From contig NC_049561.1 in NCBI RefSeq assembly GCF_013368755.1, positions 3,100,001 to 3,164,000 on the forward strand: 64,000 nt of DNA, in the 5' to 3' direction. This stretch comes from Talaromyces rugulosus. Its lineage: Eukaryota > Ascomycota > Eurotiomycetes > Eurotiales > Trichocomaceae. Both the position numbers and the translations under genes were made by a program. Each line of letters starts with the position of its first letter. Within the stretch, counting starts at the first letter, position 1. Of the stretch, positions 11,558 through 23,010 are shown one piece after another. Below the pieces are notes generated by a model that was not told the origin of the DNA, did not search any database, and saw only the letters and a list, made by a program, of their open reading frames with translations.

Positions 11558-13470
11558 TAATAGGGGCTGCAGCTCCAGGCGTTGGTGTTGGACACGGGGA
11601 TGAGTACGGTAGGGGTGATGTCCCTGGGGCATCTTCCATAGCGTCATCGACCTCCCTAAGCTTTGGGGCTTGGGGGGCGTCCTGGGTAGTGGTTGGGGGA
11701 GAAGCCTCCTCAGCAACGCCTTCCCATTCAGTCCATTCAGGGGGGGGAGGGGGCATAACGACCTCTACGCCAGGGAAGCGCTTATGGAGTCGCCGGCGGG
11801 CCTCCCGAAGCTTGGGGCACCCCGGGGAATCAGCCTGGTGCTTCCCCCCACAGTTGCCGCATTTAGTGGGTGCATGCAGGCATGGGTGGCCTGTTTGGGC
11901 CCTGCAGTCTAGCACGTTGCAGGTGTGCTCTTGGGCTTCATGGGCGCCAGCACACACGGTGCAGAGTGGTGGTCGGGTGCCGCAGCCTCTATAAGTTCGG
12001 TGGCCAATGCCGCAGCATCGGGTGCAAACGGTGTCTTTACCCACTTCGTGATAGGGGCTGGTAGGGTGCCTGTTGCCCCCGAAGCGTACGCCCCGGGCGA
12101 GTAGCCTGCGGGCGTCATCTAGGCCTCCTACTGTTATAACGATAGTAGAGAAACGCTGCTTATTAGTCTGGATAGCCGCTATCGGCTTGATCCAGGTAGG
12201 GTTTCTCATTAGGGTGCATGTGCCCCCTAATTCAATTTCTTCCCTGGCTAGGCCTAGCCCTGAGGCGCTATAGCGGGCTACCGGCACCGCATGCACCTTA
12301 ATCTTGTGCCACTGTTGGTCTGCTTCCACTGAGATGACTGCGGGGTCGACCCGGTGGCAGGCAGCCACCAATAGGTCCTTATAGGCTGGTAATAGCGAGC
12401 CTACGGTGCTTCCTTGGTCCAATAGGGCTGAGATAGCCCCTGATTCGGTGTAATTGGCGTCTATTACCCTGGCGAAGTTCGGGAAGCCTGCCTGGGCTAG
12501 GCAGCGGTTAAGCTGCAAGATGACATCGGCTTTAGACTTTCTAGGGGCGGTGCGGCCATTTTCACGCCTAAATATAAGCCTGCGGTCTCCCTTGTTGCTT
12601 CCGCGAATAGGCTTCAGGCTCCCTGGGTCCATTTGGACTTTTGGGGGCTGGTTCGGGGAGTAAGCCCGTTTTTTTTGTAACGATTTGCCACTCCTGGGCA
12701 TTGCTGGCCGCTATATCGGCCCACTGGGGGCCTGCTGCGGGCTTCACCCCAGGGGGTGGTTTTGATATCGGGGGTGAGGCTCTGCGTGGCTCTATGGGCT
12801 TAGCGGCCCTATTCGGGTTAGCTTGGGGGCCATGGGCGACCTCTGCAAACGTCGTCCCCTGGGATGGCAGAGGCTGTCGTGGGCCCTGGCGGTCGCCCCC
12901 TGACGATAGGGGCTTTAGGGGGTGGTTTGGGGCGTTCGGGGAGGCCTGTTGAGCTTCTAGGGTTGAGAAACGGCGCTCCAGAGCGCCCAATTGGCCTGTG
13001 AGGCGCTGCTCCATAGCCTCTACCAGAGAGGTCATATAGGCCTTCATAGCGGCCATCTCCGCGTGCAGCGCGCTATTGCTGCTTGTAAAGTGGCCTAATA
13101 AGGCCTGTTCCATGTCCTTGTAGGCTGGGCCGATTAGGGCCTTCATGGGGGCTCTTTCTGCCCCGTCAGGGCTGTGTTCCTGTAGTCTCTTCCCTAGAGT
13201 TTTAGGTGCTTCCTGGGAGCCTGGCACGCTGCTTAGGGGGGGAAACAACTCCCTAGGGTTGATTTCCAGGCTAGGCAAGAAGCCCTCGCTCTGAGGGACT
13301 GTTGCACTTGCCTCGGGGGGCGCTGGTGGTGCTGTCCCCGCTGGGGTGCCTATATAGGCCCCTACGGGGTTCACCAGACCTAGCGCCTGCCCCCCTGGGT
13401 CTAGGGGGTGGTTGTCGATATTGGGGAGTCCAGGGGCCATAGCGAAGCCCTGGATGCCTTCCAGTAGCAT
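11538..13470 (-). pseudogene. LINE ORF1 (gag-like), frameshifted in copy A
   Basis: The RNA-binding protein of the LINE. It starts at the ATG at 13470, 38 nt from the conserved 5' end. The first 260 or so codons (Pro-rich, then a helical segment likely to form a coiled coil) are in one frame. The run of eight T at 12669-12676 has one base more than the seven in copies B and C, which shifts the frame. The second half, in the correct downstream frame to 11538, carries three zinc knuckles (C-x2-C-x4-H-x4-C followed by two C-x2-C-x3-H-x5-C types) and a Pro-rich tail. Read straight through, it ends soon after the run, near 12568. Slippage at the A8 run of the RNA could in principle restore some full-length protein. 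Confidence 0.9.
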
Positions 13471-13523
13471 TGAATTTCAAAAGGTTGATTTTTGATTTTC
13501 CCGGCGGGTCTTTTAATACTTTA

Positions 13524-16500
13524 AACTACTAGTAAAAATAATAACTATATTCTTTCTATCTATAGAAATAGTTGAACTAAAAGAAAAAAAACTTCTAGAT
13601 ATTTATAACAAGTATATTAATATATTTTTAGAAAAGAAAGCAGCAACTCTACTTTCTAAGAATATCAATCATAAGATTATTTTATAACTAGATATAAAGA
13701 GTCCTTCTTATAGACCTCTTTATCTATATTTAGTAAAAGAATTAGAACATCTATATATATATCTAGAAGAGATATAGTAAAAAGATTAGATCTAAGAATT
13801 AACAAATCTAGCTGATGTATCTATTTTATTTATAAAGAAAATAAACAGCTCTTTATATATCTATATAGATTATTATAATCTTAATAAGATTATAGTTAAA
13901 AACCATTATCTATTACTAAAGATAGATGAGATGCTAGACCAATTAATAAGATCTAAATATTTTATTAAAATTAATTTTTAGGATGTATATTACTAGATAA
14001 AAATTAAGCATAGAGATAAGTGGAAAATAGCTTTCTAAACTCAGTATGGGCACTATAAGTATTTAGTTATGTTATTTAGATTAACTAATATTCTTATAAC
14101 CTTTTAATTTTATATTTATGATGTCTTAAAAGACTTTATTAATAATTTTGTAATTATTTATTTTAATAATATCCTAATTTATTTATAATTAGAAGAAGAA
14201 TATATAAAGTATATTAAATAGATTCTATAGAGACTTAAAGACTATTAGCTATATATAAAAGCTTTAAAATGTAGTTTTTATTAATAAAGAATAAAATTCT
14301 TAAATTATGTTATTAATAAGCAAGGAATCTCGATGAATACTGAATGAACTAAAGTTATTTAGAACTAGCCTAAACCAAAGTCTATAAAGAAGATCTAAAT
14401 TTTCTTAGACTTTATTAGATTCTTTAGAAAATTTATAAGAAGTTTTTTAATTATAACAGCACTGCTGTTTAAGATATTTAAAGAAGATCTTAAAATAGGG
14501 ACTTATAGATTTAAACTAACTCTAGAAATAAAGAAAGCTTTTAAAAAGCTTTATAATATTTTTAAAAAATTTTTAGTAATAAGATACTTTGATCTAAAGA
14601 AAAAAATTAAAATTATTACAGATACCTTAAAGATTAGAAAAGAAGCTATATTTTTATAACTAGGCTCTAATACAGATCTTATTAAGATTTAGATCAGCTC
14701 TGATTTAGAACTAATTAGAAACTGAATATACTGGCATCTAGTTGTTTTCTTAAACTAAAAGTATAGTAAGATAAAATGTTATTAGCTGGTATATAACTAA
14801 GAATTAGAAATAATTATATTTATTTTCTAGAAATAATATTACTATCTTGAAGATAGCAAGCACTTTATTAGGATATAGATAGACTATAATAATTTAACTT
14901 ATTTCTTTACTGCGAAGAAGTTAAATGTAAAATAGGCTAGATAAGCTTAGCTTTTAGCAGTTTATGATTTTAAGATTAAATATAAGCTTGGAATAAAGAA
15001 TTCTTTAAATACTCTATCCTAACATCTAGACTTTTTTAAAGATAGAAAAGGAGAAGAAAATATTAGATTATTACTAACTTTATAATATAAATTAAAATTA
15101 AATATATTAAAGTCTGGTATAAGATTAATAAGCTTAATATCTTTAAAAAATAGTCTTAGTAGGATAAGTTTATTCTAAAAAAAGAGTCCTAGTACAGATT
15201 TATATATAGATAGTTAGGTTTCTAGAGCTTATTATTGTTAGAGAAGACTTATACTTAGAATAATACAAGCTAAGGATATTTTTAGCTTTTTAATATTATT
15301 AACTATAGACCTAGTATAGAAACTATAGAAAAAAGATACCTTTTTTTAATAGAAAATAGTTTTAGTAGATAGGATTTCTAAATCTAAATTAATAGATTTA
15401 TCTAGGAACCGAGTTGAAAACAATTTAAAAGTAATTAGGAATCTATTTAGAAACTAAGTTGAAAACAACTTAAAGACAACTAGAAACTAAGTTAAAAACT
15501 TAAAGATAGTTTAGAATACTAAAAATAGTCTTCTATATTACTATAAAAGGATATATATACCAGAGGATATAGCTCTATAGAATAAATTCATAAAGTTATA
15601 TTATAATTATCTATATATAGGTTATTTTAGTGTTAAAGAATTTTTAATTTAATAAATTAAAAGTATTATTGGCTTAGGATGAACTAAAATATAGATAAGT
15701 ATATTTATATTTATAAGATATATCAGTTTATAAAGATATAAAAGCACTGACCTTATAATTAATTATAATTATTACTAGTTCTATCAGGACTGAGTAAAAG
15801 CTTGTCTATAGATTTTATTATAGACCTGTCTTTGAGTAGACTTTAGAAAAAAGTTTATAACTCTATATTGGTTGTTATTAACTGCTTTACTAAACTGGGT
15901 ATCTATATTCCTTATAAGAAGAGTATTAATGTTAAAAAACTTGTAGATATAATAACTAAGAGAGTTTTTAATATCTATAGCTATCTGGATAGCATTATTA
16001 TTAACTAAAAATTGTTTTTTACTAGTAGATTCTGGTCTGAATTAATATATTAGTTTGGAATTAAGCAATAATTAAGTACTGTTTTCTACCTGTAGACAGA
16101 TAGCTAGATAGAGAGATTAAACTAGGTTATAGAATATTATCTATACTACTATATAAACCAGTAACAAGATAATTAAGTATAATATTTATTAATAGTTTAA
16201 TTTGTTTATAATAACTTGAAATATGTAAGTACTAGAATGACCTTATTTAGGAGTCTAGTTAGCTTCAACTTAAAGCCTTCTTTTGATAACTATATTGAAT
16301 CTTCTATAGTTTAATTGACGTAAGAGCGCGTTAAGAAATTAAAAGAAATTAGGAAATAGGTAAAGCTTTATTTTAAAGAAGCAACCTAGATATAAGCTAT
16401 CTATTATAATAAACGTTATCAACTAAAAGAATATATTGTAGATAACTAAGTGCTGTTATCTATGAAAAACCTTAAATCCTTTAAACTAAATAAGAAGCTT

Positions 16501-16900
16501 GACTTTCTATATAAAAAAAGCTTTAAGATTATTGAAAAAATAGAAAAATAAGCTTATTAGCTCTGACTACTGGTGAATTAATATCAAATTTATTCTGTTT
16601 TCTATGTCTCTTTATTAGAACCATATTATCCACAGAAAGAAGAAGAAAGTGAATAAGAACTATAAATAATTATTATAAATAACAAAGAAGAATAAGAAAT
16701 CAAAGTTATTATTAATTATTACATCTATTATGGATAAACTAAGTACTTAGTAAAATAGCTTAAATATCCTTCTTATAAAAATAAATAGTTAGATAAAGAA
16801 GACTTTAGCAATGTAAAAGAACTTCTTAAAGAATATTACCAGTTAGTAATCTATAAAGTAAAAAGAAGATAGACCCTTTTCCTAAGAATAGGTTTTTTAG
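13524..16900 (+). pseudogene. Degenerate pol (RT, RNase H, integrase, chromodomain) of the chromovirus
   Basis: Continuation of the gene split by LINE copy A. Around 13960-14010 the string F-I-K-I-N-F precedes D-V-Y-Y, the remains of RT motif A. The YFDD box at 14159-14170 reads Y-F-N-N. Integrase remnants include S-I-D-F-I-I-D-L near 15810 and V-V-I-N-C-F-T-K-L near 15870. At about 16735-16850 a chromodomain-like Y-L-V-K-stop-L-K-Y-P-S-Y-K-N is followed by E-L-L-K-E-Y-Y; the W codon of the usual V-K-W has become a stop, a typical RIP change. Stops are frequent throughout. Confidence 0.8.
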
Positions 16901-18427
16901 TTTTCATTATTTTAAGGCTTTCTATCTAAAGCTAACTAGAAGCTACAAAGGCTCCGACTCAGAACTGTCTTAGTATATAAAAATGATCTTTTCATCTTTA
17001 CTATACCCTTTAGCATCATCAATAAAGATTATTACTTGACTATAAGAGGGAGCTAGCTATGCTTTAGAATCACTTTTCCTATTTTTCCGACTGGGTTTTA
17101 GGTTTAATGAGGATTTTACGAGAAAGTTGCATAATAAGAAAGAAGATTTTATTATTTAAAAAAAAAAAAATAAAAGAAAACTAATCACTAAAATTAAACT
17201 ATTATCCTGAAGGACCACTCTATATAGAAGAACTTCACAAAACATCACCATAGTGGTAAACGGTAGAGAAAGCAGGAGCAGCAGAGACAGTAGTAGATGT
17301 AATACCAAAATATTCATTCTATTACTATTAGTACTAGACTAGGCAAAAGCCCTATTAAAAATAAATATTAAAAAGGGATTATACTTACTTACTAATTCAA
17401 GATTTAAAGAATCTGGCTTATAATATCTTTAATCTGGTTAAGATGGGTTTCTAATGCTGCGACTCAGTCTGACTTAGATAGTCCTAATAAGTGAATCTAT
17501 AATTGAAAGAGTAATAAAGATAGCTCTTTATAGAGCGTTTCTTTGATAATCTAAATCTAATCAGTGGCTGTTTAGATAGCTTCTAGAGATATATCTAAAC
17601 AGAATATTATTTATATAATATAGAATAAGGCTAATTATAAATTTAATATAGAATTATATTTTACTTTTAAATAGAAATAATAATAATATTTTTCTATTAG
17701 TAGACACTGTATATAGAAATTCTAATAGCAGTCTATTAATTTTATATAATATAAATAGAGATGGCTTTACTAAAGTACTAAATGTTTATCTACTATAAGA
17801 ATAGTATTAAAGTATATAGAAAGGACCCTTATTAATTAAGCTAACTTCTGACTGGTTAATTGATATAGACTATATACTCTGAGTATATACAAAGAAGCCC
17901 TAGATTAAAGATTATAATATTCTAAAAAATCTAGCTAGTCGCCAGACAGAAGAATATTAAAGATATCTAGGGTAAAAGCTACTAATATAGATATTTTAAA
18001 GATAGCCTGTATATAATAAAAAGTTTTATCAGTATCCTTTACTATATTTTTAGTTAAAGAAACTGAAGTAACATTTTTAGCAAAGCTAGATTTAAGATAA
18101 TTAATTATATCAGTATTAGACTTAAGAAATAACAAATCTAAATCTTCTTAAAAATTAGATATATTTATTAATATCTATTATATATACTATCTATCTAGAC
18201 TTTAAGATAGAGCCTACTAGAAGAAGGAAACTAAGGTTGATTTAAAAAAGCCTATATCAAACTATTTATAATAATAAAGAGTATGTTAAGCTTTTTAGTA
18301 GTAATAGTAAGAAGAGTAAAAACATTCTTTTATTATTTAAATCTATTAGCTAATAATTTAATAACTACTGGATATCTATTATAAGAAGTCTTAAAGATAA
18401 CTATAGTAACTTAGAATATTAAAGCAT
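16901..18427. other. 3' non-pol region of the chromovirus
   Basis: About 1.5 kb between the chromodomain remnant and the inserted LTR. I see no pol-like motif on the plus strand. On the minus strand the reading is less disrupted, with a short open stretch at 17935-18135 described separately. An A-rich run lies at 17155-17172. Confidence 0.5.
17935..18135 (-). pseudogene. Antisense ORF remnant at the 3' end of the chromovirus
   Basis: 66 codons open on the strand opposite pol, of unrecognised family. The translation is helix-prone and not low-complexity, with a Lys/Ser/Asn-rich start and a hydrophobic end. Same-frame sequence on both sides also reads as plausible protein interrupted by a few stops, consistent with a longer antisense gene broken by RIP. 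It could equally be a chance open frame in AT-rich DNA. Confidence 0.3.
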
Positions 18428-18432
18428 TATAC

Positions 18433-18706
18433 TGTGACGTGCCTTTTCCAAAGATATTCGATTCCTATCTAGGGGTGCGATTCTCTAAAACAACAAGCAT
18501 GGGAAAGGAATCTAACTACCAGGACCTGCGGGAAGGTTTTATCTTGTGTGCTTAGGTAACCAGCTTGACCCCTTATGGCCCCGGGGTGAGGCTATCCCCA
18601 GATCTGGCACCGCGGGTTAGGGTTGATGCCCTTCCTGCCTGAGGCCTCCCATCCGGCCACGAGGCCGCTCCTACCCTTGGGGATAGCCTCAGGCTCAGCC
18701 GTCACA
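18433..18706 (+). repeat. Solo LTR, 274 bp, inserted in the chromovirus
   Basis: It begins TGTGACG and ends CGTCACA (perfect 7-bp terminal inverted repeats) and is flanked by the 5-bp duplication TATAC (18428-18432 and 18707-18711). A second, RIP-mutated copy of exactly the same length is split between 31689-31886 and 37376-37451. It is less AT-rich than its surroundings, so it is a late insertion. There is no internal retroelement sequence, hence solo. Confidence 0.88.
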
Positions 18707-18711
18707 TATAC

Positions 18712-19290
18712 TATTCTACTAGGAACTGACTTAAAGCTAACTAGAAGTCTCTTAAGGAAGTATTTACTAAAGCAGGGCAGCAAGTACTGTAGCTATGATA
18801 AGTAAAGCCTGAGGGCCTATAATAGATTAAGATTTTCTATAATAACGTCAGGATAGGTTAATATATACCTGAACTGGGAGATAAATAGGCTTAAAAGTGT
18901 AGAGAGCTATTACTAGCAGATATAGAAGCAGAATAAGATAAAAAAAAAAGCTTAATTCTAAGAAATACTATAATTTTAGATTAATAAAATATCTATAATA
19001 GCTTTTAACTTGAAACTAATTAATAAGAAAATCAATAAAGAGCATATACCAAGATATTGCTATATATAGATAAAGAATATTCTATATTTAATTTTAAAGT
19101 TTCTATATATTAATATATACATAGATAGACCTATCTACTACTATATTAAACCATCTTTTAAATCAGGAAACTATAATGTTTTTTATTTTAATTAGCCAGC
19201 TACTGTAGCAACCACTATATCAGATAATAGGGTTATTCCTAACCTATATATACAAGGTCTTGAGGACAATCTCTTCCAGAAAGGATGGAT
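18712..19290. other. 3' end of the chromovirus internal region
   Basis: AT-rich and degenerate, with no recognisable gene. It ends in a purine-rich stretch directly before the 3' LTR, plausibly the polypurine tract. Confidence 0.5.
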
Positions 19291-19634
19291 TGTAAAGTGC
19301 TAGGCTTAGAAATGCTTGATCTAGCTTACAAAGGCCTATATTTCCTCTGAAGATTAAGTTGATATATTATAAATGATACATTAAAAAGGATGTATCTACC
19401 CCTTATACTCGTGGAATATAACCCTATTAGGAAGTAAGATCTTATTTAGATCAGGCTTATAAACTTGAGAATTTTTTTCCCCAGACGAAGGAGCTCAAGC
19501 GGTTTATTCTATATCAATATAACCCATATCTATTTACTTTATATACTGCCTCGACTCCTAGTAGGAACCCCCTCGGATCCCAGTAGGTTCCAACTCCCTC
19601 ATATATAAGTCTTTCAGACACCAAACACTTTACA
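19291..19634 (+). repeat. 3' LTR of the chromovirus
   Basis: 344 bp, aligning end to end with 5234-5577. It is followed by AGATC, the second half of the target duplication. Confidence 0.9.
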
Positions 19635-19746
19635 AGATCTATTTATCTCTAAAACTTATTATTCTAGCTTTATATCTATCTTAGGATTCTTAGATGTGTT
19701 AAATATAAATATATTATAATAGCTTCTACTTTAAAGTTAATTAGTA

Positions 19747-20237
19747 TTATTATTATTATTATTTAATCAAATTTAACGTCTATACCGAGCCCTAGGCTAT
19801 AACAGACAGCGATTCGTGTGGATTAGGCCTGCTTATAGGGGTTGTCCTCTATAAGCCGGTGCCTCTACCCCCATTGGATCCAGGCTTTCAAGGTATCTTG
19901 CACTTTCCTCACCTCATGCCACTTATATACGCAGGACGATTCGGGGACTTATAATGGGTGGCAACCACTACCCCCTCCTTATGGCTACTAACGTTTGGGC
20001 GTTGCCTATAATAGTGGGCCGCTTCTGCCCGTTATCCTTCCCCCTCTCGCTCTCCCTCATCCAGGGCCTTAATGCCCCAATTATCAGTCTTATAGGCCTG
20101 CTCCCAGGCTTGTTAGTTATCCTCTCGCTCTCTAATGGCCCCTATAAACGCCAGCAGCGCTGTAGTGGCCTTTGGGTCCTGGAATAGGCGTGCTTCGGGG
20201 CACTGCTCGCTATCCTGCGGGGCCTTTACCCCCGTAA
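19747..20237 (-). mobile_element. 5'-truncated LINE copy E (3' 490 bp)
   Basis: The same 3' end as copies A-C, including the TTATT/AAT tandem tail, the 3' UTR and the last codons of ORF2. It is flanked by a perfect 14-bp target duplication AAAGTTAATTAGTA (19733-19746 and 20238-20251), so it is an independent, truncated integration. A few C/T differences from copies B and C suggest light RIP. Confidence 0.92.
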
Positions 20238-20251
20238 AAAGTTAATTAGTA

Positions 20252-21520
20252 CTTATTAAATTTCTTTTTTTAAATTTATATTTTCTTATTCTTTTTCTTC
20301 TTAGTAATACTAATTAAATATATTTTAGATATTAATTTAAAGATAATAATAGTCTTTTTACTAGCTTATCTAGAGATATAGTTATAAAAAAATACTAAAT
20401 CATCTCTTCTAAAATAGGTAGTAGTTTTTTAAATAATAATATATTAATAGAGTCTAATTTTTAAAATAATATTTTAGAAATAAAGATATTTTTAATACTC
20501 TTTATTTATATTAATAAAACTCTTACTGTATACTATAAATCAAATTTATAATCTCTATAAATATAATAATAATTAAAATCTTTATAAATAACAGTCTATT
20601 TTTTTTTTATAGAAGACATCTTAAAAAAATTCTTTAATAATAAAATTAATAATAATAACTACTACTACTATAAAAATATAATTACTGTCTATTTTAGTAG
20701 ATAAATTAACTATTTTATTTTCTATAATTAAGTCTTTTAGTAAATATTATAAATCTAGTGTTTTAGCTCCTTTTATCAAGATATACTAGATTTCTATTTA
20801 TTTTTTAATTTTATTAGATAAGACTTCTTTATTATCATTTTTAACCAGTAATAACATTTTTTTTTTAAGATTAATAACTATGTAATCTATTAATAGCTTC
20901 AGCTCTAAGCTAATTCTTTCTTAATTCAGCAAAGAATTTAGACTAGCAATCTAAAAATATTTTTTTTCTTTCTTTTCTAATTTTTTTAGGATTAAATTGA
21001 TATCTCTAATCCTGTTATTAGATAATTAATAAACTTTTACTATATTTAATATATAGATTATATAAAATCTCTCTGTATCAAGCTTTAATAATATAATAGA
21101 AGATATAAATATTTTAATAAAAGGACTAATATAAGATATAGTAAAGTGTATATTAAACTATCATTTCTTTTATATAGATAAGATATATATAAATAGACTA
21201 ATAAAACACTTTTAAATAATAATTAAATTAATTTTTCTCTACACTAGCTATGCTAAATATCTATTCGCTGTCTTTTTTACTATTTATCTGCTTAATGCTT
21301 AGATATAAATACATCTCCTTCGGCCACCGGGGAAACCACCCTCCCGAAGGTGCCAATGCAGTGGGTTTCCCCCACTGCAATACCATAATCTTACTACATT
21401 ATTTTAAAATATTATCTAATAATAGATTTCTACTATAAAGTAATATTTATTACTACTATTATTTACTATTTCTATAACAGTAATACTCTTTCATCTATAA
21501 TAATTAATAATATTATAATT
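20252..21520. other. AT-rich tract without recognised genes
   Basis: This is the interrupted host sequence of LINE copies E and F. It is very AT-rich with many TA steps and no convincing frame; a 62-codon plus-strand frame at 21250-21438 runs through the GC-rich hairpin patch and is probably chance. The exception is 21317-21378, listed separately. Confidence 0.5.
21317..21378. repeat. GC-rich patch with two adjacent perfect stem-loops
   Basis: CCTTCGG (21317-21323) pairs with CCGAAGG (21344-21350) across a 20-nt loop. GCAGTGGG (21358-21365) pairs with CCCACTGC (21371-21378) across the 5-nt loop TTTCC. The patch is sharply GC-rich within a tract of mostly A and T, so it is either a young fragment of another element or something shielded from RIP. 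I do not recognise a family. Confidence 0.5.
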
Positions 21521-21536
21521 ATATTCTATCTTTATT

Positions 21537-22374
21537 CACTGGCCCATGCCCGGCGGGCATGCACCGAGACTTATAGCGCTATCAAGGCCAACTGGCTCAC
21601 TGCAAAGCTTGCAAGACGCACCCAACAGGTAGGCCAGGCCTACCAACCCCCCCGGGGATGGAAGCTTGACCCAATAGTGGCAAGCACCCCCAAGCACCTG
21701 GCGCGGCGGTATTACCAATTCAAGACCGGCCACACCCCAATCGGGGCCTATCTGCACCGAATCAAGGCCCGAGACTCCCCTAATTGCTTGGGGTGCTCTA
21801 GGGGGACTGAGACGGTAAGACACCTTCTTACAAACTGTCGACAGTGGTGCCACCAGCGGGAAAAACTATATGCCGGCTTGGCCGAAGCGGGGGTAAAGGC
21901 CCCGCAGGATAGCGAGCAGTGCCCCGAAGCACGCCTATTCCAGGACCCAAAGGCCACTACAGCGCTGCTGGCGTTTATAGGGGCCATTAGGGAGCGAGAG
22001 GATAACCAACAGGCCTGGGAGCAGGCCTATAAGACTGATAATTGGGGCATTGAGGCCCTGGATGAGGGAGAGCGAGAGGGGGAAGGATAGCGGGCAGGGG
22101 CGGCCCGCTATTGTAGGCAACGCCCAAACGTTAGTGGCCATAAGGAGGGGGTAGTGGTTGCCACCCACTATAAGCCCCCGAATCGTCCTGCGCATATAAG
22201 CGGCATGGGGTGAGGAAAGTGCAAGATACCTTGAAAGCCTGGATCCAATGGGGGTAGAGGCACCGGCTTATGGGGGGCAACCCCTATAAGCAGGCCTAAT
22301 CCACACGAATCGCTGTCTGTCATAGCCTAGGGCTCGGTATAGACGTTAAATTTGATTAAATAATAATAATAATA
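21537..22374 (+). mobile_element. 5'-truncated LINE copy F (838 bp)
   Basis: The 3' end of the LINE in plus orientation, ending in TAA repeats and flanked by a perfect 16-bp target duplication ATATTCTATCTTTATT (21521-21536 and 22375-22390). It is GC-rich and almost free of RIP. Its sequence matches the B/C type 3' end rather than the variant 3' end of copy A. Confidence 0.95.
21538..22090 (+). pseudogene. C-terminal fragment of LINE ORF2
   Basis: About 180 codons, open from the truncation point to the natural stop at 22090. It holds the end of the RNase H-side region and the C-x2-C-x8-H-x4-C knuckle near its middle, then the acidic tail. It lacks endonuclease, reverse transcriptase and RNase H catalytic residues, so it cannot act alone. 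It gives the intact version of the C-terminal stretch that is frameshifted in copy C. Confidence 0.9.
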
Positions 22375-22450
22375 ATATTCTATCTTTATTATTATATAAC
22401 TTTTTCTTATTTTTCTATAACTATTTATATAAGTCTATTATAGATTTAGA

Positions 22451-22520
22451 GTAGCCTGACTTATATAAGTAGCATCTACTACTTCTATCAATTAGCTGAG
22501 CATTGCCGATTCTCGTGACA
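22451..22520 (+). repeat. 3' end fragment of a TGTCA-family LTR
   Basis: It matches the last 70 bp of the LTR at 3390-4038 (the ACTTATATAAGTAGC stretch, the TAGCTGAGCATT stretch and the TCTCGTGACA terminus). The upstream part is not recognisable. Confidence 0.6.
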
Positions 22521-22785
22521 GCAGAAAGGGTGCGCACCAACAATAATATTATAATATAAAAATAAAAAAATAAATAAAAGGTTTAGTTATAAATTTAATT
22601 AGAATAATAATTAATTAAAAAACTAAATTATAAAAAAAAATAGATTTTTATTTATAATAATCTATAAATACTAAAAAATCTAAAAATTTCTAATAATAAA
22701 AGATTATTTATTATTATAACTTTATATTATTTAATACTAGTTAATAGGTAGTAAAAAGATATAAAGATAACGAATATAGCTCTAC
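22521..22785. other. AT-rich spacer
   Basis: Almost pure A and T after a short GC-rich motif (GGGTGCGCACC at 22528-22538) that also occurs on the far side of the gene island near 31049. I see no gene. Confidence 0.45.
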
Positions 22786-22789
22786 TAAT

Positions 22790-22890
22790 ATGGCTTCATA
22801 TGGCAACAGAGCTAACTCAGCCTGGCCCTGTGGTCCCATGACAAGTATAGACATTAAATTTGATTAAAAAATAACAATAATATTATTATT
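22790..22890 (+). mobile_element. 3' tail of a related LINE subfamily
   Basis: It contains GTATAGACATTAAATTTGAT followed by AAT-type repeats. This matches the terminal GTATAGACGTTAAATTTGAT plus TAA repeats of the LINE copies, but the upstream 60 bp differ. It is probably a truncated copy of a divergent subfamily. Confidence 0.5.
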
Positions 22891-22944
22891 ACTATAACAG
22901 TATTTTACTTTACTTTAAAATTATTTTATATAATATTCTCTCTT

Positions 22945-23010
22945 ATCTTCTGTTAATAGAATATCCACCCCAATTCACATCTTAGTGGCGAGTTGTTGAA
23001 CCGATTGACA
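22945..23010 (-). repeat. 5' end fragment of a TGTCA-family LTR, inverted
   Basis: Read on the minus strand it starts TGTCAATCGGTTCAACAACT at 23010 and follows the LTR start for about 65 bp. It marks the left border of the gene island. Confidence 0.65.

Larger units (their letters stand above)
7223..13510 (-). mobile_element. LINE copy A (Tad1/I-type), full length
   Basis: A 6.3-kb non-LTR retrotransposon on the minus strand, inserted into the chromovirus. A perfect 13-bp target duplication TTTTAATACTTTA flanks it (7210-7222 and 13511-13523). The 5' end is CCCGCCGGG, followed by a 38-nt leader; the 3' end carries TAAA/TAA-type tandem units rather than plain poly(A), as in I-group LINEs. ORF1 overlaps ORF2 by 20 nt. 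Base composition is GC-rich and free of RIP, unlike the host element, so it arrived after the host element was mutated. ORF2 is intact; ORF1 is frameshifted. Confidence 0.95.
5234..19634 (+). mobile_element. Full-length RIP-degraded chromovirus with nested insertions
   Basis: It is bounded by two 344-bp LTRs (5234-5577 and 19291-19634) that start TGTGAAGTG or TGTAAAGTG and end CTTTACA, and flanked by the 5-bp target duplication AGATC (5229-5233 and 19635-19639). The order gag, protease, reverse transcriptase, integrase, chromodomain on the plus strand is that of a Ty3/gypsy chromovirus. It is interrupted by LINE copy A (7223-13510) and by a foreign LTR (18433-18706). Subtracting these and their duplications leaves about 7.8 kb. 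Every reading frame is broken, mostly by C-to-T and G-to-A changes, so the copy is dead. The purine run AGAAAGGATGGAT just before 19291 is a plausible polypurine tract. Confidence 0.88.

Noticed and set aside
7358..13480. Many short plus-strand open frames (64-167 codons) across LINE copy A, repeated in copies B and C
   Set aside because: They lie opposite ORF1 or ORF2, have no start context or known domain, and recur only because the GC-rich coding sequence leaves antisense frames open.
13271..13480. A 69-codon frame starting just before LINE ORF1
   Set aside because: It overlaps ORF1 in another frame; the ORF1 ATG gives the long conserved protein. It recurs identically in copies B and C only because the DNA is identical.
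18592..18805. Opposed short frames of 60-63 codons
   Set aside because: Both fall within the 274-bp solo LTR and its flank, which has terminal inverted repeats and a target duplication.
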